Shown here: positions 17,302 through 24,439 of the stretch, one piece after another | Layout of the letters: each line of letters opens with the position of its first letter | Numbering within the stretch: position 1 is the first letter of the stretch | Origin: Cronobacter condimenti 1330 | GTDB taxonomy: Bacteria; Pseudomonadota; Gammaproteobacteria; Enterobacterales; Enterobacteriaceae | Direction: 5' to 3' | DNA length: 64,000 bases | Assembly (NCBI RefSeq): GCF_001277255.1 | Contig: NZ_CP012264.1 | Span: 930,001-994,000, forward strand | Notes under the pieces: model-generated | Told to the model about the DNA's origin: nothing | Database searches by the model: none | The model's input: the letters and a program-made list of their open reading frames with translations, nothing else | Position numbers and translations under genes: made by a program

Positions 17302-18555
17302 ATGCTGGAGCAGATGGGCCAGGCGGCGAAGGCCGCCTCATATCAGATGGCGCTGCTCTCCTCGCGTGAGAAAAACCGCGTGCTGGAGAAAATCGCTGAT
17401 TATTTAGAAGCGCAATCAGAAGAGATTTTGCTCGCTAACGAGCAGGACTTGCTGGAGGCGCGCCGCAGCGGGCTGAGCGACGCGCTGTTAGACCGCCTCG
17501 CGCTCAACCCGCAGCGCTTACACGCTATTGCGAACGACGTGCGCCAGGTCTGTCATCTGGCCGATCCTGTAGGCCAGGTCATCGACGGCGGCCTGCTGGA
17601 AAGCGGCCTGCGCATCGAGCGCCGCCGCGTGCCGCTCGGTGTGGTCGGCGTGATTTATGAAGCGCGCCCGAATGTGACGGTGGATGTCGCCTCCCTGTGC
17701 CTGAAAACCGGCAACGCGGCTATCCTGCGCGGCGGTAAAGAAACCTGGCGCACCAACGCGGCGACGGTGAAAGTTATCCAGAAAGCGCTGGAAGAGTGCG
17801 GCCTGCCCGCCGCCGCCGTTCAGGCCATCGAAAGCCCGGACCGCGCGCTGGTTAGTGAAATGCTGCGCATGGACAAATACATCGACATGCTGATCCCGCG
17901 CGGCGGGGCTGGGCTGCATAAGCTCTGCCGCGAACAGTCGACCATCCCGGTCATTACCGGCGGCATCGGCGTATGCCATATTTTCGTTGATGAAACGGCC
18001 GAGTTCGCGCCTGCGCTCAACATCATCACCAATGCCAAAACCCAGCGCCCGAGCACCTGTAATACAGTGGAGACGCTGCTGGTGCATGAGGCCATCGCAG
18101 AGCGTTTTCTGCCGGAACTCAGCCACGCCATGCACGAACGCGGCGTTACGCTGCATGCCGATGCGCGCGCGCTGGCATTGCTTGCCGGCGGCCCGGCAAA
18201 AGCAGTGGCAGTGAAGGCGCAAGAGCTTGACGACGAATGGTTGTCGCTTGATCTCAACGTGAAACTGGTGGCGGACATCGACGGGGCTATCGCGCATATT
18301 CGCGAGCACGGCACCCAGCATTCGGACGCCATTCTCACCCGCACATTGCGCCACGCGGACCGCTTTGTGAATGAAGTGGATTCTTCGGCGGTGTATGTGA
18401 ACGCCTCGACGCGCTTTACCGACGGCGCGCAGTTTGGCCTGGGTGCCGAAGTGGCCGTGAGCACCCAGAAGCTGCACGCCCGCGGCCCGATGGGCCTCGA
18501 AGCGCTGACCACCTACAAGTGGATTGGCTACGGCGACGATACGATTCGTGCTTAA
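17302..18555 (+). CDS. proA: Gamma-glutamyl phosphate reductase
   Basis: NADPH-dependent reduction of gamma-glutamyl phosphate to glutamate 5-semialdehyde, the second proline step, probably in complex with ProB. The 417 residues match the E. coli length. The aldehyde-dehydrogenase-fold catalytic Cys lies in the motif QRPSTCNTVETLLV. An AAGGAG ribosome site sits in the short proB-proA gap. The gene ends the proBA operon. Confidence 0.98.
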   Translation: MLEQMGQAAKAASYQMALLSSREKNRVLEKIADYLEAQSEEILLANEQDLLEARRSGLSDALLDRLALNPQRLHAIANDVRQVCHLADPVGQVIDGGLLESGLRIERRRVPLGVVGVIYEARPNVTVDVASLCLKTGNAAILRGGKETWRTNAATVKVIQKALEECGLPAAAVQAIESPDRALVSEMLRMDKYIDMLIPRGGAGLHKLCREQSTIPVITGGIGVCHIFVDETAEFAPALNIITNAKTQRPSTCNTVETLLVHEAIAERFLPELSHAMHERGVTLHADARALALLAGGPAKAVAVKAQELDDEWLSLDLNVKLVADIDGAIAHIREHGTQHSDAILTRTLRHADRFVNEVDSSAVYVNASTRFTDGAQFGLGAEVAVSTQKLHARGPMGLEALTTYKWIGYGDDTIRA

Positions 18556-18564
18556 CTACGCACC

Positions 18565-18622
18565 GGGTGATGCAAAAATCGCCGCTTGAACCGCAAGGGC
18601 ATTGACGCATCACCCGCTTTTA
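18565..18622 (+). terminator. proBA terminator
   Basis: GGGTGATGC at 18565-18573 pairs with GCATCACCC at 18607-18615, followed by GCTTTT. The long loop may contain a minor internal stem. Confidence 0.6.
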
Positions 18623-18663
18623 CTTAAGCTTTTACCCCGTGCTCAGGCACACCCTTCCTCAGG

Positions 18664-18739
18664 GCCGATATAGCTCAGTTGGTAGAGCAGCGCATTCGTA
18701 ATGCGAAGGTCGTAGGTTCGACTCCTATTATCGGCACCA
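18664..18739 (+). tRNA. thrW: tRNA-Thr (anticodon CGT)
   Basis: A 76-base tRNA starts GCCGATA and ends TATCGGC plus ACCA. The anticodon CGT is at 18697-18699. It follows proBA exactly as thrW does in E. coli, where it is a known integration site for phages and islands. Non-backbone genes begin directly downstream here. I did not find a duplicated tRNA 3' end marking a far attachment site. Confidence 0.96.
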
Positions 18740-18898
18740 CATCTAAGAAATCGATTAGTTAGCGTAAAAGAACTCACGGATTGCGTCTTCAATTGTTGTC
18801 CTTGATACATCTGGTAAACGCCTTTGCGTTATATAGGCTCAAGCCCGTACAGCATATGAAATTATTCCACCCTTCGATTGTTTCCGCTTGGGTTAAAA

Positions 18899-19090
18899 AT
18901 GCCTACGTGGATTGGCAGTTATACTCCGTGGACTGTAAAACGTAGGATGGTGAGGAAAATCGGAACTTGGGTAGGGCGAACTATTCCCCTCATAGGTGAA
19001 GTGATTCTTGTCGCTGATGTATCGCAGATCGTCTATAACATGATCGCTGAATATAACATCATTGCACGGGGCAACGATAAATTATGGTAG
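18899..19090 (+). CDS. Small putative membrane protein paired with a DUF1493 gene
   Basis: A 63-residue product beginning MPTWIGSYTPWTVKRRMVRK and carrying one hydrophobic helix (TIPLIGEVILVADVSQIVY). It resembles small phage-like membrane proteins often found next to DUF1493 genes, where homologues appear longer at the N terminus, so this may be a truncated copy. An in-frame TTG at 18878 is an alternative start. Its stop overlaps the ATG of the next reading frame (19084), indicating coupling. AT-rich relative to the backbone. Confidence 0.55.
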   Translation: MPTWIGSYTPWTVKRRMVRKIGTWVGRTIPLIGEVILVADVSQIVYNMIAEYNIIARGNDKLW

Positions 19091-19412
19091 AAGATATCGA
19101 AAACGCGTGATTGAGATGTTCACTATTCGTAGTGGTTCATACCTGTTCAGGAAAAAGAAATACGACACCTATACGGCAGAGTCGCGCATTCATTTTGATG
19201 TACGGTTAGATCAGGATGATGTTGAAGAGTTAATAGAAGATTACTCGAAAGCTTTCAACGTCGATATGTCGAATTTCCATCTTGAAACCTACTATCCCAC
19301 AGTCAATTTCTCATGGAACCCATTTAAAAATTCCGAACCCGTTGATGTTCCAGACTTCACCATTGATATGTTTATCCAGTCAGCAAAAGCTGGAAGATGG
19401 TTGTACGCATAA
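19084..19412 (+). pseudogene. DUF1493-family protein, frameshifted near the N terminus
   Basis: DUF1493 proteins are small, acidic, acyl-carrier-like proteins of unknown role. The coupled ATG at 19084 encodes MVEDIENA and then meets TGA at 19108. Adding one base there would continue as VIEMFTIRSG in the frame that runs to 19412. The single-base loss is therefore between 19107 and 19108. The downstream part (from ATG 19116, 98 residues) carries the conserved acidic block LDQDDVEELIEDYSKAFNVDMS and FSWNPF. A shortened protein from 19116 remains possible. A sequencing error is the alternative. Confidence 0.6.
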
Positions 19413-19735
19413 GGGGCATTGGCGTCCCCTGACATTCGCTTCAACGCACGTATGTAATCAAGCATAGTTTTTAATTGAATATGCCTGGTTTAGGCTGCCG
19501 TATTCCTAAGGCTCTCGAGTGGCTCTAAGATTGACAGGGAAATTTAAAAGTTTTTGTCTGGAGCAGGACGTGTTTATGGCTTTCACAAGATCTTTATGGG
19601 GCTGTGAGATAGCGGGAAAGAGTACTGAGCGAACCGAGCAGGACTAATGAGAGAACCTGTCAGAATAAAGGTTTAGGGAGGGCATCCGTGGCGATTAATT
19701 TCGCGTCTTTATACTAAAATAATAACGAAAGTTGA
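19413..19735. other. Non-coding accessory stretch
   Basis: No ORF with a credible start, no tRNA and no clear repeat is seen between the DUF1493 remnant and the Arc-type gene. AT content is raised. It may be degraded mobile DNA; nothing specific is supported. Confidence 0.45.
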
Positions 19736-19927
19736 TTATCCTTTTGGCGTGCTGCCCCGACGTTTCAATTCTTCACGCCCCAGGTTTTTAAACCAGTTTC
19801 CAAGACTCATTCCCTGCGCCTTTGCAGCTTCCTCAAACTGCGCTTTAAGTTCAGGGGTAATCCTAATCTGAAAAGCGGGGGCTTTGCCGTTTCCTTTGGG
19901 TTGCTTGTCACGTTGCATCGTTGACAT
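19736..19927 (-). CDS. Arc/HicB-type ribbon-helix-helix DNA-binding protein
   Basis: The 63-residue product has the ribbon-helix-helix plan: a short beta strand (AFQIRITPELKAQFEEAAK) followed by two helices (GMSLGNWFKNLGREELKRRG). Such proteins act as dimeric repressors, commonly of toxin-antitoxin or phage genes. It is divergent from the unknown gene at 20059, and the intergenic region contains several inverted GTACCTAT elements likely to be its operators. No toxin partner is recognised. Confidence 0.7.
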   Translation of the reverse strand: MSTMQRDKQPKGNGKAPAFQIRITPELKAQFEEAAKAQGMSLGNWFKNLGREELKRRGSTPKG

Positions 19928-19931
19928 GTGT

Positions 19932-19988
19932 GTACCTATAGGAGGAATATAACTGAAATAGGTACGTACCCTAACATGGTTGACCTAT
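19932..19988. promoter_or_regulatory. Cluster of inverted repeats, probable operator of the Arc-type repressor
   Basis: GTACCTAT at 19932-19939 is the reverse complement of ATAGGTAC at 19958-19965. The latter overlaps the 10-bp palindrome GGTACGTACC at 19961-19970. A further ACCTAT occurs at 19983-19988. They lie immediately upstream of the repressor start. Confidence 0.6.
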
Positions 19989-20058
19989 CGAAACAACGCT
20001 CCGGTGTGCTGCAACACAACCGGAGCGTCTGACCACAAACGTTATTGGAGCTAACGCT

Positions 20059-20628
20059 ATGGCTAACGTCAATAGTAACACACCCGCACGCCCTGAAAAT
20101 GAGGGCCATAATCTCAATCTGAACGCTCCCGCCACTCCGATGCCGCCGTCGGCGCATTCCAGAATGTTGAGTCTGCATACGCTGTGCGAAGGGCCGATCA
20201 CGGGGGAAATGGATTTCTTCACGCTCGCCACGCTGTGTGAAGAGACGGTCAGCGAACTGATTGAGTGTAAGGACGCGACGCTGTTTCTGGCGCTGGCCGG
20301 GAGACTGGCGCTGATGCTGGAATCCCTCGCCGCCGCGCTCGACAGACCGGTGCCGGCGCATCTGTTTGCTTCACTGACGGCCGATTCGCTCCCTTCAGAG
20401 GTGCCGTTCTGCATCGGCAGCGACGCGCAGATGCTGAGCCGCTACTGTAAAGCACTGAACATGGCGTTGATAAGCCGCGCTCACCCGCCGGAAATGGCGG
20501 AAACGCTCACGGGGCTGCTGTTTGATCTCGTGAATCATCTGGTGGAATTTGTGAGAGCGCCCTGTTTTGTGCGCACTGAGGAGGGCTATGAAGACTGGGC
20601 CGGGCAGCACGTCGTGTCGCTGAACTGA
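20059..20628 (+). CDS. Unknown accessory protein divergent from the Arc-type repressor
   Basis: A 189-residue protein not recognised. Residues 1-35 are low-complexity and Pro/Asn-rich, likely disordered. The rest is mainly helical with repeated Leu/Ala stretches (LFLALAGRLALMLESLAAALD and LTGLLFDLVNHLVEFV) but no clear transmembrane segment or catalytic motif. GGAG in the short region before the ATG may serve as ribosome site. Its pairing with a divergent ribbon-helix-helix gene and its position after thrW suggest an island or phage-satellite gene. Function unknown. Confidence 0.65.
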   Translation: MANVNSNTPARPENEGHNLNLNAPATPMPPSAHSRMLSLHTLCEGPITGEMDFFTLATLCEETVSELIECKDATLFLALAGRLALMLESLAAALDRPVPAHLFASLTADSLPSEVPFCIGSDAQMLSRYCKALNMALISRAHPPEMAETLTGLLFDLVNHLVEFVRAPCFVRTEEGYEDWAGQHVVSLN

Positions 20629-20656
20629 CAAAAAGGCCGGGGGTTCCCGGCCTTTG
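20629..20656 (+). terminator. Terminator after the unknown gene
   Basis: AAAAAGGCCGGG / TTCCCGGCCTTTG is an 8- to 9-bp GC stem flanked by A and T residues, directly after the stop codon. Confidence 0.7.
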
Positions 20657-20709
20657 TTTATCTGGCGCGCCAGTACAATGCAATAATCAGAAAGGGATTA
20701 AAAAACCTT

Positions 20710-21153
20710 TTATTCCATGCTCGTTATGTGAAGCATCTGTATTTCTTTAATACGCTGTCTGTTCATATTGATGTTACAGGCCGTGGCGGCATTTCCCAGG
20801 TAGTGCGTGCTCGCTGCTTCTGCCACTGCAACGCCGCAATAATCATCACGATATTTGAGCCATTCGGCCTGGCTTCTTTTGAATAATTCAATCATCCGTT
20901 TTTTGCGGTCTTGATCACCCATCCACCATTGGGTGTAGTCGAAGTTTTCCATTTCCTTAAGCTTATCCGCATAAGCCTTGTTGAGCGCCCTGGTGGATTT
21001 ATCATCAATATCGCCTAAGCATTCGCTGTTCTCATCGCCATATTGTTCTTCGCAGGCTTTCACTTCATCGTTTCGCGTTACGTTTGTTGTTTGAACTGCC
21101 AGCGAAGCGTGGCTGACCAGCAACACAGAAATGATAAAAACGATTTTTTTCAT
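20710..21153 (-). CDS. LprI-like (DUF1311) secreted protein, copy 1
   Basis: A 147-residue precursor with a signal peptide (MKKIVFIISVLLVSHASLA). The mature domain has the LprI/DUF1311 pattern: four Cys likely forming two disulfides (VKACEEQYGDENSECLGDIDD, RDDYCGVA, TACNINMN), a central WWMG segment and a terminal NMNRQRIKEI motif. LprI of Mycobacterium inhibits lysozyme; that function for this copy is inferred. The ATG at 21153 is chosen because the signal peptide starts there. It is one of four consecutive members, all on the minus strand. Confidence 0.75.
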   Translation of the reverse strand: MKKIVFIISVLLVSHASLAVQTTNVTRNDEVKACEEQYGDENSECLGDIDDKSTRALNKAYADKLKEMENFDYTQWWMGDQDRKKRMIELFKRSQAEWLKYRDDYCGVAVAEAASTHYLGNAATACNINMNRQRIKEIQMLHITSME

Positions 21154-21296
21154 CGCGGTAATTCCTTTACTTTTATCCTTTAGCATGAACCCCGAATACC
21201 GCCATTTTACGCGCGTAGCCGCCATTAACCGGTGTCTCTTTAGGATAAAAATCTTGTTACCCTGCCAGACGCGTTGCCACTGTTAGTCTTGGTTCT

Positions 21297-21740
21297 TTAC
21301 CGTTTCATCTCAACCACTGTCAACCGTATTTCTTTGATGCGGCGTTTGTTCATATTGATGTTACAACCTACAGATGCCGCACCAAGAAAGTGAGTACCCT
21401 GCGCTGCGGTAGTCGCTACGTCGCAGTAACCGTCCCGGTAGGTCAGCCAGTCACGCTGGCTTTTGCGAAAGGCCTCCATCATCCGTTTTTTACGGTCTTT
21501 ATCGCCCATCCACCATTTGGTGTAATCAACACGCTCCAGCGATTTAAGCTTCGTCTCATACGCCTTTTTGAGTTCGGCTTCGGTTTTATCGTTGAGATCT
21601 TCCAGACACTCGCTACTGAATTCATAATAATTATCCAGGCACTGGTCGACGGCGTTATCCGCGGTAATGTCTTTCTGATCGGCAGCCATTAACGTGTGGC
21701 TGATTAAAAGCGTGGAAACCAGGAAGACAATTTTTTTCAT
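21297..21740 (-). CDS. LprI-like (DUF1311) secreted protein, copy 2
   Basis: A 147-residue precursor with signal peptide ending LMAADQK. Cys positions and the WWMGDKDRKKRMMEAF core match copies 1 and 4. It is almost identical to copy 4 from about residue 27 to 103 and then differs in the segment following the third Cys (VATTAAQGTHFLGAASVGC). The start at 21740 is set by the signal peptide. The pattern suggests recent duplication. Predicted periplasmic; possible lysozyme-type toxin inhibitor. Confidence 0.75.
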   Translation of the reverse strand: MKKIVFLVSTLLISHTLMAADQKDITADNAVDQCLDNYYEFSSECLEDLNDKTEAELKKAYETKLKSLERVDYTKWWMGDKDRKKRMMEAFRKSQRDWLTYRDGYCDVATTAAQGTHFLGAASVGCNINMNKRRIKEIRLTVVEMKR

Positions 21741-21804
21741 TCGGTAGTCCTTTACTTTCATCCTTTATCCCCGCGTTACATGCAGTCTGTAGAGGGCATA
21801 ATTA

Positions 21805-22266
21805 TCAGGGATTTAGTCCGTACATACTTTCAATCTCATGCAGCCGTGCATGATTCATGTCGATAACGCACTGAGTCTCAAGGTCGTACTGCGTGGGTGC
21901 CCATTCCCCCACAAGAGAAGCGCGCGCCGCGCAGAATGCCTCTCTGGATTGCAGCCAGAGCGCCTGTGAGCGCGCAAACCTTTCATGGAAGACAGCGCTC
22001 ATTGTCACGCCCCCAAAATCGTTTAATTTGAAGGGATTGTCATAATTTTTATCAATCACTTTATAGAGCCGTTCAATGCCTTTATTGAGCGCCTCATCCG
22101 AACGCTCTCTCGCCTGCGCTTTGCATTCTGACTGGTTTTTTCCGTCTTCTGCATATTCCGGTAGAGAAAAGCAGGGAGCTAATTCTTTACCAAACTGAAA
22201 AGAAACGGCCTGTGCGGTAGCGGGAATAAAAGGCACCACGATGAGAAGTGCCGTTATTAACTTCAT
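21805..22266 (-). CDS. LprI-like (DUF1311-related) secreted protein, divergent copy 3
   Basis: A 153-residue precursor with signal peptide MKLITALLIVVPFIPATAQA. The mature region keeps the family layout: CFSLPEYAEDGKNQSECKAQARERSDEALNKG, a FARSQALWLQSREAFCAAR segment and a terminal CVIDMNHARLHEIESMYG. The sequence is far from the other three copies. If the array is an immunity bank, this copy may recognise a different toxin; that is inference. Confidence 0.65.
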   Translation of the reverse strand: MKLITALLIVVPFIPATAQAVSFQFGKELAPCFSLPEYAEDGKNQSECKAQARERSDEALNKGIERLYKVIDKNYDNPFKLNDFGGVTMSAVFHERFARSQALWLQSREAFCAARASLVGEWAPTQYDLETQCVIDMNHARLHEIESMYGLNP

Positions 22267-22309
22267 CTTTTTATCAGGCTCCGTTGGGGGCGCGTTCAGG
22301 TATAATCCT

Positions 22310-22753
22310 TCACCGTGTCGTCTCAACCACTGTCAACTGTATCTCTTTGATGCGCCGTTTATTCATATTGATGGTACAGCCTGTCCACGCCGCACCAATA
22401 AAATGCGTTTCCTGCTCGCCGATGGTCGCTACCTCGCAGTAACTATCCCGGTAGGTCAACCAGTCACGCTGGCTTTTGCGAAAGGCCTCCATCATCCGTT
22501 TTTTACGGTCTTCATCGCCCATCCACCATTTGGTGTAATCAACACGTTCCAGCGATTTGAGCTTTGTCTCATACGCCTTTTTTAGTTCGGCTTCGGTTTG
22601 ATCATTGAGATCTTCCAGACATTCGCTGCTGAATTCGTAATACTTATCCAGACACTGGTCGACGACGTTATCAGCGGTAATGTCTTTTTCATCTGCCGCC
22701 AGCGAACCGTGGCTGACCAGCAGCAAAGAAATGATAAAGGCTATTTTTTTCAT
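22310..22753 (-). CDS. LprI-like (DUF1311) secreted protein, copy 4
   Basis: A 147-residue precursor, first of the array in transcription order. Its signal peptide (MKKIAFIISLLLVSHGSLA) is closest to copy 1, while its mature domain is closest to copy 2, suggesting recombination among copies. The four conserved Cys, WWMGDEDRKKRMMEAF and TINMNKRRIKEI motifs are present. The variable segment after the third Cys reads VATIGEQETHFIGAAWTGC. Predicted periplasmic. Confidence 0.75.
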   Translation of the reverse strand: MKKIAFIISLLLVSHGSLAADEKDITADNVVDQCLDKYYEFSSECLEDLNDQTEAELKKAYETKLKSLERVDYTKWWMGDEDRKKRMMEAFRKSQRDWLTYRDSYCEVATIGEQETHFIGAAWTGCTINMNKRRIKEIQLTVVETTR

Positions 22754-23103
22754 TGCAGTAATCCCTTACTTTTAGCATTTTTCCTTTAATGTGAGCGAAC
22801 CACTTTTCAGCTACAAATGAAACGATGAGTCACGCTCTTTCTTCTCTACGATAGTTTCCCCACAAGCAGTATTAAAAGCAATGCGTAATTTTATATGACA
22901 AAATGTTGTGATAATGACTACTGGTAACGCCCTTTTTACTAATAACAGTTCTTGTTACGTGTTCGTCTGAAGCAAATTCTGAAATGTTATTTTTTCAATA
23001 AATTTAAAAGAAAAGGCATTTATTATAAGTTCAGAACTTCATGATGATAAAAGGAATGCTGTAAGCGGGATGTTACAGCAGTACGTTATAAAAGGTATTT
23101 GCT
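22754..23103. other. AT-rich divergent intergenic region
   Basis: This 350-base region separates the leftward LprI-like array from the rightward metallopeptidase remnant and probably carries both promoters. It is clearly more AT-rich than the backbone. No gene, tRNA or strong inverted repeat is seen. Confidence 0.5.
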
Positions 23104-23664
23104 ATGAAAAAGGAAAATCAAGGTGCTCAGGAAGGGAAGTTACGTCTCATAACAGCGGGTGAGATTGCAATGGCCAAAAGGGTCTATGGTTATGCTATTA
23201 CCTGGTCCAGGGTCTGGATACATTATGACAGCTATCTCCCTTTCGGTTTGCAAAATAAATTTACGGCAATGGCGCCGAATGGCGAGATTTGGTTCAGAGA
23301 GCCATTTTACCGGGCGGATTATTCTGTTCCTCAGGTCGATACGCTACTGAAGCACACATTTATCCATGAATTGGCACATGTGTGACAGCGTGAACATGGT
23401 ATGTGGGTCAGAATGCGAGGGTTATTTAGCTGGGCCGTTGATTATCATTACCGGTTGGATAGAAACACATTGGTCGAGTATAGTCTTGAACAACAAGCTT
23501 CCATTATCGCTGACTACTGGCTACTGATTGTTAAAGGATTTGGGGAATGGAATTTTCAGCGACAGGAAATTCCCGGTCGGTTTTGCAAATATCGTGGGCT
23601 TGACAGACCACAAGATCTTATCGGCTTGTACGAAAAAATCATTTACGGAAGAAAGCGCTCATGA
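23104..23664 (+). pseudogene. Rhs/Vgr-associated metallopeptidase-like protein, in-frame stop
   Basis: The 187-codon frame is read through as one protein broken by TGA at 23383-23385. It resembles small Vgr-related/Rhs-associated proteins: LITAGEIAMAKRVYG, YLPFGLQNKF, then the zinc motif HELAH (residues 88-92). Homologues as I recall them continue HVWQ, so codon 94 was probably TGG (Trp) changed to TGA. The downstream part stays in the same frame (QREHGMWVRMRGLF...ASIIADYW). Such proteins sit in T6SS effector cassettes. The stop overlaps the next gene as ATGA. Confidence 0.7.
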
Positions 23665-24035
23665 TTCGTTTAAGCCTATGTACATCAGTATTATTCTTTA
23701 TGCTGGCAGGCTGTGTCACGTTACCGCCGAGGCTTACGGCCAGCGTGACCGCGGTCAGTGGCAATATCTGCATCCGCGTACCGGCACAACAGGGCGAAAG
23801 GCTCGACTGGATGGAGATCATGGAAAGCGCTAAGCCCTCCAGCACGATTATTCATTTTGATGTTGCTAACCCGGTTTGGGTTTCCGCCGAAGAGTGTTTA
23901 CCCGTTAAAGGGTTTCACTTTGTCGCAGGAAAATCTTACACGGTGCTGATTGCGACCATTATTAACGCGAAAGAAGCGCGCCAGTACGAATCAACATTTG
24001 AAACGGGGCAAGGGTTGGCTGTCATTCAGCAATAA
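23661..24035 (+). CDS. Putative T6SS immunity-type periplasmic lipoprotein
   Basis: A 124-residue lipoprotein precursor: hydrophobic n-region, then lipobox LAGC at residues 15-18. The mature part is a small beta-rich domain (SGNICIRVPAQQGERLDWMEI and GKSYTVLIATI). It follows the broken metallopeptidase-like gene with a 4-base ATGA overlap, the arrangement of known T6SS cassettes in which such lipoproteins are called immunity proteins. That role is inferred from context. With its partner broken it may now be an orphan. Confidence 0.65.
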   Translation: MIRLSLCTSVLFFMLAGCVTLPPRLTASVTAVSGNICIRVPAQQGERLDWMEIMESAKPSSTIIHFDVANPVWVSAEECLPVKGFHFVAGKSYTVLIATIINAKEARQYESTFETGQGLAVIQQ

Positions 24036-24148
24036 TCGGACATGCAGGCTCTGTATGACATGGTGAAACACCATGACGGCTAAGCCACAGCAACCTGGCA
24101 TCGTATAACGGGGTCAGTAACCCGATAAGTTTTGGATGGCCTGCAACA

Positions 24149-24430
24149 GTGATCACGCAATACGAAGCCCTGCGCATCGCAAAAGCCTGTGCGAAACAGT
24201 ATCGCTTAAGCTGGAATGAGAAAAACCTGACGGTAACGAAAGGCCCGTTTGATGAAACGCCCTGTTTTATCGTTTCGACGCTTGACGACGGTATGGCAGA
24301 AACCGGCTCGTGGATGGATTTTGTCTTTTCGATGCCGGTGCGTTTTTATATTGATGCATTAAACGGCACGTTTTTGGGGTATGAAGCAGGCAATCGCGGC
24401 GTGAACCGGGTCAAGCCTGCGTCATCTTAA
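24149..24430 (+). CDS. Small unknown protein, possible immunity-type
   Basis: A 93-residue product from a GTG start (ITQYEALRIAKACAKQYRLSW). It has a PepSY/YrhB-like look: an N-terminal helix with alternating Ala, a beta-rich middle and a C-terminal FYIDALNGTFLGYEAG strand pair. No signal peptide. The ribosome site is weak, so expression is uncertain. Location beside the lipoprotein gene suggests it belongs to the same accessory cassette. Function not recognised. Confidence 0.5.
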   Translation: MITQYEALRIAKACAKQYRLSWNEKNLTVTKGPFDETPCFIVSTLDDGMAETGSWMDFVFSMPVRFYIDALNGTFLGYEAGNRGVNRVKPASS

Positions 24431-24439
24431 GTCCAGAAG

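Noticed and set aside
23383..23385. TGA inside the metallopeptidase-like frame as a selenocysteine codon
   Set aside because: The position is Trp in remembered homologues (HVWQ), no selenocysteine insertion hairpin is evident just downstream, and the family is not a selenoprotein. A nonsense change fits better.
18664..24430. Integrated element at thrW with a duplicated attachment site
   Set aside because: No integrase gene and no repeat of the tRNA 3' end were found in the window, so an intact island with both ends cannot be claimed.
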